NCBI RefSeq assembly: GCF_033723955.1 | Contig: NZ_CP137555.1 | Span: 1,709,501-1,773,500 of the forward strand | Direction: 5' to 3' | DNA from: Microbulbifer pacificus | GTDB lineage: Bacteria > Pseudomonadota > Gammaproteobacteria > Pseudomonadales > Cellvibrionaceae | DNA: 64,000 nt | In this document: in pieces, positions 9,518-17,152 of the stretch | Layout: the number at the start of each line of letters is the position of its first letter | Numbering within the stretch: the stretch's first letter is position 1 | Position numbers and translations under genes: made by a program | Notes under the pieces: generated by a model | Told to the model about the DNA's origin: nothing | Seen by the model: the letters and a program-made list of their open reading frames with translations, nothing else | The model's database searches: none

Positions 9518-9696
9518 TATGTTGTCGTAGGTCATTTAATCGCCGACAACACGCGCTATCCGCCTCGAATTCGTAGAACTCTGTAACCATCTACGGAAAT
9601 CATCGGCGAACTGGCGCACACGAGCTTGTTGGGTTTCTCTCTTCACGAATACCCTAAGACCCTGGGCCCCCTTGTATTTTCGGGGCCTTTTTTTTA
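9518..9696 (+). ncRNA. Candidate small RNA of about 175-180 nt
   Basis: The interval from the predicted start of the 9484-9511 promoter to the terminator T-run would be transcribed as an untranslated RNA. Its 5' end folds into a stem GTTGTCG/CGACAAC, and its 3' end is a classical intrinsic terminator. I do not recognise it as 6S, tmRNA, RNase P RNA, Spot 42 or a CsrB/RsmY-type RNA; it has few GGA motifs. It could instead be a long 5' leader of cca interrupted by an attenuator, since cca starts 130 bases further on the same strand. Confidence 0.5.
9665..9695 (+). terminator. Rho-independent terminator
   Basis: Stem GGCCCC (9665-9670) pairs with GGGGCC (9682-9687) and is followed by eight T residues. 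Confidence 0.85.
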
Positions 9697-9828
9697 TCTT
9701 CCCGACCCCTGAATTTCCTAGTATTTACCTGACAAGCGCGACGTTTTGTCGGGAATGACGGCATCTATGGCAACCCCTGCCCACTTTCATCCGCTTTTTG
9801 CGACCGACTTCGCCTCAGGAGCGCTGCC

Positions 9829-11061
9829 GTGAAGACCTATCTGGTTGGTGGTGCCGTGCGCGACAGACTATTGCAGCGCCCGATTCACGAACGGGACTGG
9901 GTGGTCGTCGGCGCCACCGAAGCCGAGATGCTGGCTCGCGGATTCCGCCCGGTGGGCAAGGATTTTCCCGTCTTCCTGCACCCGGACAGCAGCGAGGAGT
10001 ACGCCCTCGCCCGCACCGAGCGCAAAAGCGGCCACGGTTACTGCGGTTTTACCGTTTACGCCAGCCCCGAGGTCACCCTCGAACAGGACCTTCAGCGCCG
10101 CGATCTCACCGTCAACGCGATGGCGGAAACCGAAGACGGCCAGATCATCGATCCCTATAACGGCCAGGCGGACATCCGCGCGCGCAAACTGCGTCACGTC
10201 TCCCCTGCATTCAGTGAAGACCCTCTGCGCATACTGCGGGTGGCGCGCTTTGCCGCGCGCTACGCACCGCTGGGCTTTTCCGTGGCCGATGAAACCATGA
10301 CGCTGATGCAGGGCATGGTGGATGCAGGGGAAGTGGAACATTTGGTGGCGGAGCGGGTATGGAAGGAAGTCAGCCGCGCCCTTACCGAGCCGCGGCCGGA
10401 TGTTTTCATCCAGGTTTTGCGGGACTGTGGCGCCCTCAAGGTATTGCTGCCGGAGGTCGACTGCCTGTTCGGTGTACCCCAGCCAGCGCTGCACCACCCG
10501 GAAATCGACACCGGCGACCACATACTGCGCGCCCTGCGCCAGGCGCCCGCTGACCTGCCGGTACGCTTCGCGGTGCTGGTGCACGACCTCGGCAAGGGCA
10601 TCACGCCCGACCACGTACTGCCCAGCCACCGCGGACACGAGGCCGCCGGCCTGCCGCTGGTAAAGGACGTTTGCCAAAGGCTGCGGGTGCCCAACCCGAT
10701 TACCGCGCTGTCACTTGGGGTGTGCGAGTACCATTTGCACTGCCACAAGGCGTTTGACCTGCGCCCGCACACCATTCTCAAAATACTGCGCGCCCTCGAC
10801 GCCCTGCGCCGGCCGGAGCGCTTCGAGCAGTTCCTGGAAAGCTGTGAGGCCGACGCCCGCGGCCGCCTGGGCCTTGAGGATAGGGAGTATCCGCAAGTGG
10901 ATTACCTGCGCGCCGCTCGTGAGGCTGCCGCTGGCGTAAACCCACAGGCGCTGATCGCGCAGGGATTCGAGGGTGCGGAACTGGGCAAGGCCCTGGATCG
11001 CGCGCGCCTCGACGCCCTGGCCACACTAAAGAAAACCTACGGCGCGCCGGGCCGGGCCTGA
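9829..11061 (+). CDS. cca: Multifunctional CCA tRNA nucleotidyltransferase (GTG start)
   Basis: The 410-aa enzyme adds or repairs the 3'-CCA end of tRNAs. The N-terminal class II nucleotidyltransferase head shows GGAVRD near residue 7, the DWVVVGA strand, and [11 protein letters not shown] near residue 92. The C-terminal half contains an HD phosphohydrolase domain (VHDLGKG near residue 253), which makes it the long, gammaproteobacterial-type multifunctional form. The start is GTG at 9829, giving [12 protein letters not shown], with TCAGGA ten bases upstream. It is followed in the same direction by a folM-like gene, possibly co-transcribed. Confidence 0.95.
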   Translation: MKTYLVGGAVRDRLLQRPIHERDWVVVGATEAEMLARGFRPVGKDFPVFLHPDSSEEYALARTERKSGHGYCGFTVYASPEVTLEQDLQRRDLTVNAMAETEDGQIIDPYNGQADIRARKLRHVSPAFSEDPLRILRVARFAARYAPLGFSVADETMTLMQGMVDAGEVEHLVAERVWKEVSRALTEPRPDVFIQVLRDCGALKVLLPEVDCLFGVPQPALHHPEIDTGDHILRALRQAPADLPVRFAVLVHDLGKGITPDHVLPSHRGHEAAGLPLVKDVCQRLRVPNPITALSLGVCEYHLHCHKAFDLRPHTILKILRALDALRRPERFEQFLESCEADARGRLGLEDREYPQVDYLRAAREAAAGVNPQALIAQGFEGAELGKALDRARLDALATLKKTYGAPGRA

Positions 11062-11102
11062 GCGCTCAGCTCTCTCGCATACCGCTAATAACCCTGCCAT
11101 TA

Positions 11103-11840
11103 ATGGATAAAACCATGGCCACAGCCCTGATCACCGGCGCCGCCGCACGCCTCGGACGTGCCATCGCGGAAGAACTGCATCTGGATCACCGGGTCATCAT
11201 CCACTACCGCAACTCCGAACAGGCGGCGCTGGCACTGGTGGCAGAGCTGAACCGCCGGCGACCGGATTCTGCTGCAGCGGTCCACAGCGACCTCGCCACC
11301 GCGGCGGATTGTCGGCAGCTGGCGGAAACCGCCCTCGCCTGCTTTGGCGAGATTTCGCTGCTGGTTAACAACGCCTCCGCCTTCTTCCCCACCCCCATCG
11401 GCAACGCGGACGAGCAGCAGTGGGAAGCCCTGATGGGCAGCAACCTGAAAGCACCGTTCTTTTTAAGTCAGGCACTGGCCCCGGCTCTGGCAGGATCCCG
11501 CGGCAGCATCATCAACCTGGCAGATATCCACGCGGACAAGCCCATGCCGGCACACACTATCTACTGCGCCGCCAAGGCAGGCCTGGTCATGCTGACCAAA
11601 AGCATGGCGCGGGAGCTGGCACCGGGCGTAAGGGTCAACGCCGTCGCCCCCGGTGCAATTCTGTGGCCGGAACAGGAGAGCGAAGGCTATAACAAGGAGC
11701 AGATACTGGCGCGCATCCCCATGCAACGCAGCGGTGACCCATCGGACATCGCCCGTACAGTACGATTCCTGGCAGCGGATGCCCCCTACATTACCGGCCA
11801 GGTGATCGCCGTCGATGGCGGGCGCAGCCTGAATATCTGA
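11103..11840 (+). CDS. folM: FolM-like pteridine reductase (short-chain dehydrogenase)
   Basis: The 245-aa SDR has an N-terminal TGAAARLGRAIA nucleotide-binding motif, an HYRNSEQAA segment whose Arg suggests NADPH, NNASAF near residue 92, and the catalytic YCAAK near residue 157. It ends with the ITGQVIAVDGGRS signature. The pattern fits PTR1/FolM proteins, which reduce dihydromonapterin or dihydrofolate. The nearby folK and folB genes support a pterin role, although they lie on the other strand about 2 kb away. An internal ATG at 11115 is an alternative start; neither has a strong ribosome site. Confidence 0.8.
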   Translation: MDKTMATALITGAAARLGRAIAEELHLDHRVIIHYRNSEQAALALVAELNRRRPDSAAAVHSDLATAADCRQLAETALACFGEISLLVNNASAFFPTPIGNADEQQWEALMGSNLKAPFFLSQALAPALAGSRGSIINLADIHADKPMPAHTIYCAAKAGLVMLTKSMARELAPGVRVNAVAPGAILWPEQESEGYNKEQILARIPMQRSGDPSDIARTVRFLAADAPYITGQVIAVDGGRSLNI

Positions 11841-11864
11841 TTTTTTAATGCTTGAGGTAACGCA

Positions 11865-12440
11865 GTGAGCGAAAAGCAATTTATTTCCGCCCAGTCCCTG
11901 CTGGACGACTCTTACACCCTGGCCCTTAAGGTCGTGGAAAGCGGCTTTCGCCCCGACTATATCGTCGGCGTGTGGCGCGGGGGTGCCCCCATCGGTATCG
12001 CCGTGCAGGAGATGTTCGACTTCCTCGGGTTCCACGCCGACCACATCGCCATTCGCACCTCCTCCTACGCCGGCGTGGACCAGCGCCAGAAAGAAGTGAA
12101 AGTGCACGGCCTCACCTACCTGATCAAGCAGGTGGAGTCCCATGAAAAGATGTTGATCGTGGATGATGTGTACGACACCGGCCTCAGCATCCAGCAGGCC
12201 ATCAGTGACATGCGCAAGGCGTGTAAGAAAAATACCCCGGAAATCCGCATAGCCTGCCCTTACTTCAAACCTAGCCGCAACCAGACCGAGTTCGTGCCGG
12301 ATTACTATCTGCACGAAACCGACAAATGGCTGGTATTCCCCCATGAATTGAAAGGATTGAGCATGGATGAAATCCTGGAAAACAAGGAAGAATTGCGCAA
12401 GCACAAGGAAAGACTGCTGTCCCTGAGAAACGGTGATTAA
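11865..12440 (+). CDS. Purine-type phosphoribosyltransferase (GTG start)
   Basis: The 191-aa protein carries the PRPP-binding loop MLIVDDVYDTGLS near residues 90-102 and an early VGVWRGGAP loop near residue 36, the type I phosphoribosyltransferase fold. It resembles bacterial hypoxanthine phosphoribosyltransferase-like proteins that salvage purine bases, but the exact base cannot be decided by eye. The GTG at 11865 follows GAGGTAAC at a good distance. It starts 24 bases after folM on the same strand and is probably co-transcribed with it. The C-terminal tail is charged and helical (ENKEELRKHKERL). Confidence 0.8.
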   Translation: MSEKQFISAQSLLDDSYTLALKVVESGFRPDYIVGVWRGGAPIGIAVQEMFDFLGFHADHIAIRTSSYAGVDQRQKEVKVHGLTYLIKQVESHEKMLIVDDVYDTGLSIQQAISDMRKACKKNTPEIRIACPYFKPSRNQTEFVPDYYLHETDKWLVFPHELKGLSMDEILENKEELRKHKERLLSLRNGD

Positions 12441-12651
12441 TTAATGCGGTGACTTGCGACACCCTGGCGCATGTCTGCGGGCGAATGATCGGATAACCCG
12501 GTCTTTCGCTCGCAAGCGGGCTCCAACAATGTCAAATCGCACCCCAGACCAACCGTTCGCCCGCAGCCCCTCCCGTACATCGCAGATAATTACGCGAAAG
12601 CCCCGATCGCGGTAGCGTGCTCAATTCGCCCAAAGACTATTGGAGTCCTCA

Positions 12652-13761
12652 ATGAGTCATTCCCTGGACAGCCTGTTGCGTCCTTTCGAACACAAATCCC
12701 TGCAACTCCGCAACCGCGTGGCCATGGCCCCAATGACCCGCACTGCCTCCCCGGGCTATATCCCAAATGACCAGGTGGCCGGTTACTACCGCCGCCGTGC
12801 CGAAGGCGAAGTAGGCCTGATCATTACCGAAGGCACCTTCGTCAGCCCCGCTGCCAACGGCTATGAAAACGTCCCGGCGATCTATGGCGCCGAAGCGCTG
12901 GCGGGCTGGAAAAAGGTGGTCGACGAAGTACATGCGGCCGGCGGCCAGATTATTCCCCAGCTGTGGCATGTTGGCTCCGTGCGCAAGGAAGGCATCGGCC
13001 CGGATAAATCCATCCCCGGCCAATCCCCGTCCGGCCTGTTCAAACCCGGCAAGCCCAACGGCCACGCCATGACCAAGGCGGACATTCAGGAAACGATCAA
13101 GGCATTTGCGGACGCGGCGAAAGCGGCCAAGGACGTGGGCTTTGACGGCGTGGAACTGCACGGTGCCCACGGCTACCTGATCGACCAGTTTTTCTGGGAA
13201 GGTACCAATGTGCGCGACGACGAATACGGTGGCTCACTGGAAAACCGCACCCGCTTTGCGGTGGAAATCGTCGAAGCCGTACGCAACGCCGTGGGTGAGG
13301 ATTTCGCGATTGTGCTGCGCTACTCCCAGTGGAAACAGCAGGACTACGAAGCGCGCCTCGCGCACACTCCGGACGAACTGCAACGCTTCCTGACACCGCT
13401 GGTCGAGGCCGGGGTGGATATTTTCCATGCGTCCACAAGACGCTTCTGGGTACCGGAATTCGAAGGTTCCGACATGAACCTGGCGGGCTGGACCAAGGAA
13501 CTGACCGGCAAACCGGTGATTTCCGTGGGCAGCGTCGGCCTCGACGACGATTTTATCGGCGGCAATAACCAGGGCATGGGTGGCACCGCCAATCCCACCG
13601 GCATCGACGAGCTGGCCCGTCGTATGGATAACAACGAGTTTGACTTGATCGCCGTGGGTCGCGCGCTGCTGCAGGACCCGAACTGGCTGGTGAAGATGAA
13701 GGAAGGTCGCGAAGAAGAGATCGTTTCTTTTACCAAGGAAGCACTGGCAGGCCTGAGCTAA
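12652..13761 (+). CDS. Old yellow enzyme family NADH:flavin oxidoreductase
   Basis: The 369-aa FMN enzyme shows the OYE hallmarks: NRVAMAPMTR near residue 23, a PQLWHVG segment near residue 107, HGAHGYLIDQFFW near residue 168 carrying the substrate-binding His and the Tyr, and the late GRALLQDPNW phosphate-binding loop. Such enzymes reduce activated C=C bonds of enones or nitro-compounds; the natural substrate is unknown. The ATG at 12652 has GGAG seven bases upstream. The gene stands alone, followed by structured repeat C. Confidence 0.88.
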   Translation: MSHSLDSLLRPFEHKSLQLRNRVAMAPMTRTASPGYIPNDQVAGYYRRRAEGEVGLIITEGTFVSPAANGYENVPAIYGAEALAGWKKVVDEVHAAGGQIIPQLWHVGSVRKEGIGPDKSIPGQSPSGLFKPGKPNGHAMTKADIQETIKAFADAAKAAKDVGFDGVELHGAHGYLIDQFFWEGTNVRDDEYGGSLENRTRFAVEIVEAVRNAVGEDFAIVLRYSQWKQQDYEARLAHTPDELQRFLTPLVEAGVDIFHASTRRFWVPEFEGSDMNLAGWTKELTGKPVISVGSVGLDDDFIGGNNQGMGGTANPTGIDELARRMDNNEFDLIAVGRALLQDPNWLVKMKEGREEEIVSFTKEALAGLS

Positions 13762-13804
13762 GCCCGCTACCGCGTAAAGAGCGTTATGCGAAGGTGCTGA
13801 TATC

Positions 13805-13943
13805 GGGTGTAGCTTTGTGAAACCTTCCGCGAGAGGGGCCGAAGGCGCCGCGAAAACATGGAGCGGCCGGGCCACCTCGCGGAAGAGCCCCCATGGATGG
13901 GTTAAGGGGGGGGCGCCCAGCCCGTGTTTCACAAACTTGCACC
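13805..13943. repeat. Structured intergenic repeat, copy C
   Basis: Outer arms GGGTGTAGCTTTGTGAAAC and GTTTCACAAACTTGCACCC enclose an inner imperfect stem (CTTCCGCGAG/CTCGCGGAAG) and the core GAGCCCCCATGGATGGGTT. This matches copies A and B near prkA and sits in the same orientation as B. Confidence 0.75.
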
Positions 13944-13977
13944 CGGTAGCAGCGCCGCCACTGCGCGATCTACAAAG

Positions 13978-14478
13978 TCACGCATCACCAGGCCAATTAA
14001 ACTCAACCGCCCACAATTTCTGCGAAGCCTGGTCGTACTCTTCCCACAACTGCTGATAACTCTTCCCCTGAACCGGATGCACAAGATCTGGAGCAAGTTC
14101 CGACAGCGGCAGCAAAACAAAAGCATTTTTGAGAATTTCCCCACGCGGCAGTTTTACCCCGTCCACCTCACCGGTGAGATCGTCGTAAGTGAGAATATCG
14201 ATATCCAGCGTACGCGCACTGAATTTCGGGCCGCTGCGCACTCGACCGTTTGCATCTTCGATATTACGCAAACGCAGAGCGAGCTCCCCAACCGGCAAAT
14301 CGGATTCGATGGCGGCAACGAGGTTGTAAAAATTGTCCCCATCGAACCCCACCGCTTCACTCTCGTAAACCTGTGACATCCGCAGGTCGCCGAACGTCTC
14401 AACCAGCGCATCCAGCCCGGCACTCAGGTTTTTCTCGCGATCAATATTGCTGCCAAGACTCAGATAGACCGTTACCAT
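13978..14478 (-). CDS. folK: 6-hydroxymethyl-7,8-dihydropterin pyrophosphokinase
   Basis: The 166-aa protein is HPPK of folate synthesis, transferring pyrophosphate from ATP to 6-hydroxymethyl-dihydropterin. It begins VYLSLGSNIDREKN, the family N terminus. It has the FYNLVAAIES segment near residue 50 and the signature RTLDIDILTYDD near residue 88, whose aspartates bind Mg-ATP. It is immediately downstream of folB (2-base gap), so two consecutive folate steps are encoded together. Its C-terminal end borders repeat C. Confidence 0.95.
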   Translation of the reverse strand: MVTVYLSLGSNIDREKNLSAGLDALVETFGDLRMSQVYESEAVGFDGDNFYNLVAAIESDLPVGELALRLRNIEDANGRVRSGPKFSARTLDIDILTYDDLTGEVDGVKLPRGEILKNAFVLLPLSELAPDLVHPVQGKSYQQLWEEYDQASQKLWAVEFNWPGDA

Positions 14479-14480
14479 CC

Positions 14481-14849
14481 TCAGGCCTCCAACGTCTGCT
14501 TTTGGCCGCGCTCAATGATCACGCCCACGTCGCGCGCGCCGCGTACCGCTCCGGGCTTGGACAGGCGCAGGCGCAGCCAGCTCACATTGAATTCGCTGCG
14601 CACAATCTCCGCCGCCTGCTCCGCCATGGTCTCCACCAGCAGGAACTCGCTGCCCTCGATAAATGCGATCAGGCGCTTGGCCACCGCTTTGTAATTGAGG
14701 GTGTGCTCGATGTTGTCGGTACGCGCGGCTTCGCGGATATCGAAGGCCATTTCGATATCCAGGCTCACGGTCTGGCGCACCTCGCGCTCCCAGTCGTAGA
14801 TACCGATGATGGTGTCCACCTTGAGGTCGCGGATATAGACGATGTCCAA
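14481..14849 (-). CDS. folB: Dihydroneopterin aldolase
   Basis: The 122-aa enzyme makes 6-hydroxymethyl-dihydropterin, the substrate of FolK. It starts MDIVYIRDLKVDTIIGIYDWER, the typical FolB N terminus with the pterin-binding region. It keeps the catalytic Lys/Tyr context in TLNYKAVAKRLI near residue 52, VETMAEQAAE near residue 72 (pterin-anchoring Glu) and LRLSKPGAV near residue 95. Transcription runs tsaD-folB-folK on the minus strand with short gaps, so the three may share a promoter upstream of tsaD. Confidence 0.95.
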   Translation of the reverse strand: MDIVYIRDLKVDTIIGIYDWEREVRQTVSLDIEMAFDIREAARTDNIEHTLNYKAVAKRLIAFIEGSEFLLVETMAEQAAEIVRSEFNVSWLRLRLSKPGAVRGARDVGVIIERGQKQTLEA

Positions 14850-14873
14850 AAGTATTCTCCTAGCTTCCCGTTG

Positions 14874-15917
14874 CTACTTATGGGTGCCCAGTGCACCGGT
14901 CAATTCGGTCAGCGGCCAGCGCGGACGCACATCGATGTCGAGGCCAGTCCGCTGTCCCGCCTGCAGGCGCAGACAGCCGGCATAGGCAATCATGGCGCCG
15001 TTGTCGGTACAGAACTCCTGGCGCGGGTAATACACGCTACAACCGTCTTCCGCGAGCCGCGCTTCCAGTCGCTGCCGCAGCAGTTTGTTGGCAGAAACGC
15101 CACCGGCAATCACCAGGGTCTTGCGCCCGGCCTGCTTGAGTGCGCGGCGGCACTTGATCACCAGGGTGTCCACCACCGCCTCCTGGAAGGCCGCGGCGAT
15201 ATCCGCACAGGTCTGCTCGTCCGGCAAACCATCTTCCAGCGCGTGCTGCTGCACCGTGGTCAGCGTGAAGGTCTTCAGACCGGAAAAACTGAAATCCAGC
15301 CCTGGTCTGTCGGTCATCGGGCGCGGAAAGGTAAAGCGCTGCGGGTCGCCTTTCTCCGCCAGGGCGGCGAGGCGCGGACCGCCCGGATAGTCGAGGTCGA
15401 GCATCTTGGCGGCCTTGTCGAAGGCCTCGCCGGCGGCGTCGTCCAGGGATTCCCCCAGCAGTTTGTACTGGCCCAGCCCCTGCACATCCACCAGTTGGGT
15501 GTGGCCACCGGAAACCAGCAGGGCCACGAACGGAAATGCCGGCGGGTTTTCCTCCAGCATAGGCGCCAGCAGGTGACCTTCCATATGGTGAACGCCCACC
15601 GCCGGCACATTCCAGCCGAACGCCAGCGCGCGACCGGCACAGGCACCCACCATCAGGGCACCGATGAGGCCGGGGCCCGCGGTGTAGGCAACACCGTCGA
15701 TGTCTTCAGGACTGGTATTGCTCGCGGCCATCACCTCGCGGATCAATGGCAACAGTTTGCGCACGTGATCGCGACTCGCCAGTTCCGGTACTACCCCGCC
15801 GTAGTCCGCGTGCAGTTTGACCTGACTGTAAAGGGTGTGACCCAGCAACCCCTGTTCGCTGTCGTACAGGGCGACGCCGGTTTCGTCACAAGAGGTTTCT
15901 ATTCCGAGTACTCGCAC
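14874..15917 (-). CDS. tsaD: tRNA N6-adenosine threonylcarbamoyltransferase (GTG start)
   Basis: With the GTG start at 15917 the protein is 347 aa and begins [14 protein letters not shown], exactly the family N terminus. The longer in-frame ATG at 15968 adds 17 residues not expected in TsaD. The metal-binding [11 protein letters not shown] motif (HMEGH) lies near residue 111, and the ASKH70-fold SGGHTQL follows near residue 136. TsaD transfers threonylcarbamoyl to A37 of ANN-decoding tRNAs, which would include the CAU tRNA of this window. It is divergent from rpsU, the usual arrangement in this class. Confidence 0.95.
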   Translation of the reverse strand: MRVLGIETSCDETGVALYDSEQGLLGHTLYSQVKLHADYGGVVPELASRDHVRKLLPLIREVMAASNTSPEDIDGVAYTAGPGLIGALMVGACAGRALAFGWNVPAVGVHHMEGHLLAPMLEENPPAFPFVALLVSGGHTQLVDVQGLGQYKLLGESLDDAAGEAFDKAAKMLDLDYPGGPRLAALAEKGDPQRFTFPRPMTDRPGLDFSFSGLKTFTLTTVQQHALEDGLPDEQTCADIAAAFQEAVVDTLVIKCRRALKQAGRKTLVIAGGVSANKLLRQRLEARLAEDGCSVYYPRQEFCTDNGAMIAYAGCLRLQAGQRTGLDIDVRPRWPLTELTGALGTHK

Positions 15918-16130
15918 AGTTATCTCACATTCATCAAACGGTCCCCGAACGGCGTCTGGAGCGGACAAATGACCACTGCGATCCGGGCGGAGGGGGCGCT
16001 ATCATACTCTTTAGCGCGCATACCTGCGCAGCGCTGAGCCGATAGCACCTGACCCGCGCGTCACACAAAACGCGCAGGCAGCCCTCAGGCGCGATAGTTG
16101 CTCTCCCGGGCGGGGATGCCGCCACAAGGC

Positions 16131-16159
16131 TTGCGAAGGCCAAATCATCTGTATAGAAT
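16131..16159 (+). promoter_or_regulatory. Promoter of rpsU, TTGCGA-N17-TAGAAT
   Basis: A -35 box TTGCGA (16131-16136) and -10 box TAGAAT (16154-16159) with ideal 17-base spacing lie 126 bases before rpsU, leaving a leader of about 118 nt. This is the expected start of the macromolecular synthesis operon. Confidence 0.6.
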
Positions 16160-16284
16160 TTGCGCCCTCGCTGTGAACCGGCCTCCGGATTGCATCTGCG
16201 AGAAGAGCAATTTGCCGGACAGGCCACGCCAGAAGTCCTTAGTTTGGACGCTGGCAGAGAGAAACGAATTTTACAGGTAATCTA

Positions 16285-16500
16285 ATGCCCTCAGTACGCA
16301 TCAAAGACAACGAGCCCTTTGACATCGCTCTGCGCCGCTTCAAGCGCTCTTGTGAAAAAGCTGGTGTACTTTCTGAAGTACGTCGTCGCGAGTTCTACGA
16401 AAAGCCCACTTCCGTTCGCAAGCGCAAGGCTGCCGCTGCTGTTAAGCGTCACGCCAAGAAAATGCAGCGCGAAAACCGCAAGTTCCAGCGTCTCTACTGA
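16285..16500 (+). CDS. rpsU: 30S ribosomal protein bS21
   Basis: The 71-aa, highly basic protein [20 protein letters not shown] and on is a textbook S21, with the [17 protein letters not shown] block and the [15 protein letters not shown] tail. It takes part in translation initiation on the 30S subunit. It heads the rpsU-yqeY-dnaG-rpoD series. A Rho-independent terminator directly follows it, so downstream genes need read-through or their own promoters. Confidence 0.98.
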   Translation: MPSVRIKDNEPFDIALRRFKRSCEKAGVLSEVRRREFYEKPTSVRKRKAAAAVKRHAKKMQRENRKFQRLY

Positions 16501-16557
16501 GTTCGAGCTTAATCTCTCGCTCACAGCAAGATGACGTGAACCCGGTTCGCGATCTGA

Positions 16558-16592
16558 AACGGCGCCCGAGGCAACTCGCGCGCCGTTTTTTG
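16558..16592 (+). terminator. Rho-independent terminator after rpsU
   Basis: Stem ACGGCGC (16559-16565) and GCGCCGT (16580-16586) is followed by a T-run. In E. coli a terminator between rpsU and dnaG likewise tunes the ratio of S21 to primase. Confidence 0.85.
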
Positions 16593-16690
16593 TTTACGGA
16601 TCAATGCACTTTGCTTCACCGCGCCGATCCGCCACTATTGATCACCAATTTCGCCCGTAAACACTGGATGAGACAACTCTGGATAACATC

Positions 16691-17134
16691 ATGAGCACAC
16701 TCAAGGAAACCCTCTCCACCGCCACCAAAGACGCCATGAAAGCCCGCGAAAAAGCGCGTCTGGCGACCCTGCGCCTAATCAACGCCGAGATCAAGCGGGT
16801 GGAAGTGGACGAGCGTATTGAGCTGGACGACGCCCGCATCCTGGCCGTGCTGGACAAGATGACCAAGCAGCGCCGCGACTCCATCACCCAATACGAAAAG
16901 GCTGGCCGCCCGGAGCTGGCCGCGGTGGAACAGGCGGAAATCGACGTGATTCAGGAGTTCCTGCCGGAGCAGCTGTCTGAAGCCGAGATTCAGGAAATCG
17001 TCGCCGCCGCGGTCAAAGAGACCGGCGCCAGCAGCATGGCGGACATGGGCAAGGTGATGGCACTGGTGAAGCCGCAGGTACAGGGCCGCGCCGATATGGG
17101 TGTCGTCAGCAAACTCGTCAAAGCCGCGTTTTAA
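16691..17134 (+). CDS. GatB/YqeY domain-containing protein
   Basis: The 147-aa protein matches YqeY in length and sequence (TATKDAMKAREK near the N terminus; the QRRDSITQYEKAGR, EFLPEQLSEAEI and AMMDMGKVM-like GKVMALVKP segments). It shares the tail fold of GatB, the subunit that binds tRNA in the glutamine amidotransferase, but stands alone here; its cellular role is not established. It lies between rpsU and dnaG, the usual position in many gammaproteobacteria, and dnaG begins 18 bases after its stop. Confidence 0.93.
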   Translation: MSTLKETLSTATKDAMKAREKARLATLRLINAEIKRVEVDERIELDDARILAVLDKMTKQRRDSITQYEKAGRPELAAVEQAEIDVIQEFLPEQLSEAEIQEIVAAAVKETGASSMADMGKVMALVKPQVQGRADMGVVSKLVKAAF

Positions 17135-17152
17135 TAAGCGATCGAGCAGCAA

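Larger units (their letters stand above)
9343..9828. other. Intergenic region holding a candidate small RNA
   Basis: This 486-base gap has no credible protein gene. It contains a strong sigma70-type promoter (9484-9511) followed about 150 bases later by a Rho-independent terminator (9665-9695), which together define a candidate sRNA. The remaining 130 bases before cca hold an ACGTTTTGTC-type imperfect hairpin and a TCAGGA ribosome site. Confidence 0.6.

Noticed and set aside
14250..16037. 595-codon plus-strand frame across folK-folB-tsaD
   Set aside because: The three minus-strand genes are unambiguous by family motifs; this frame is their antisense.
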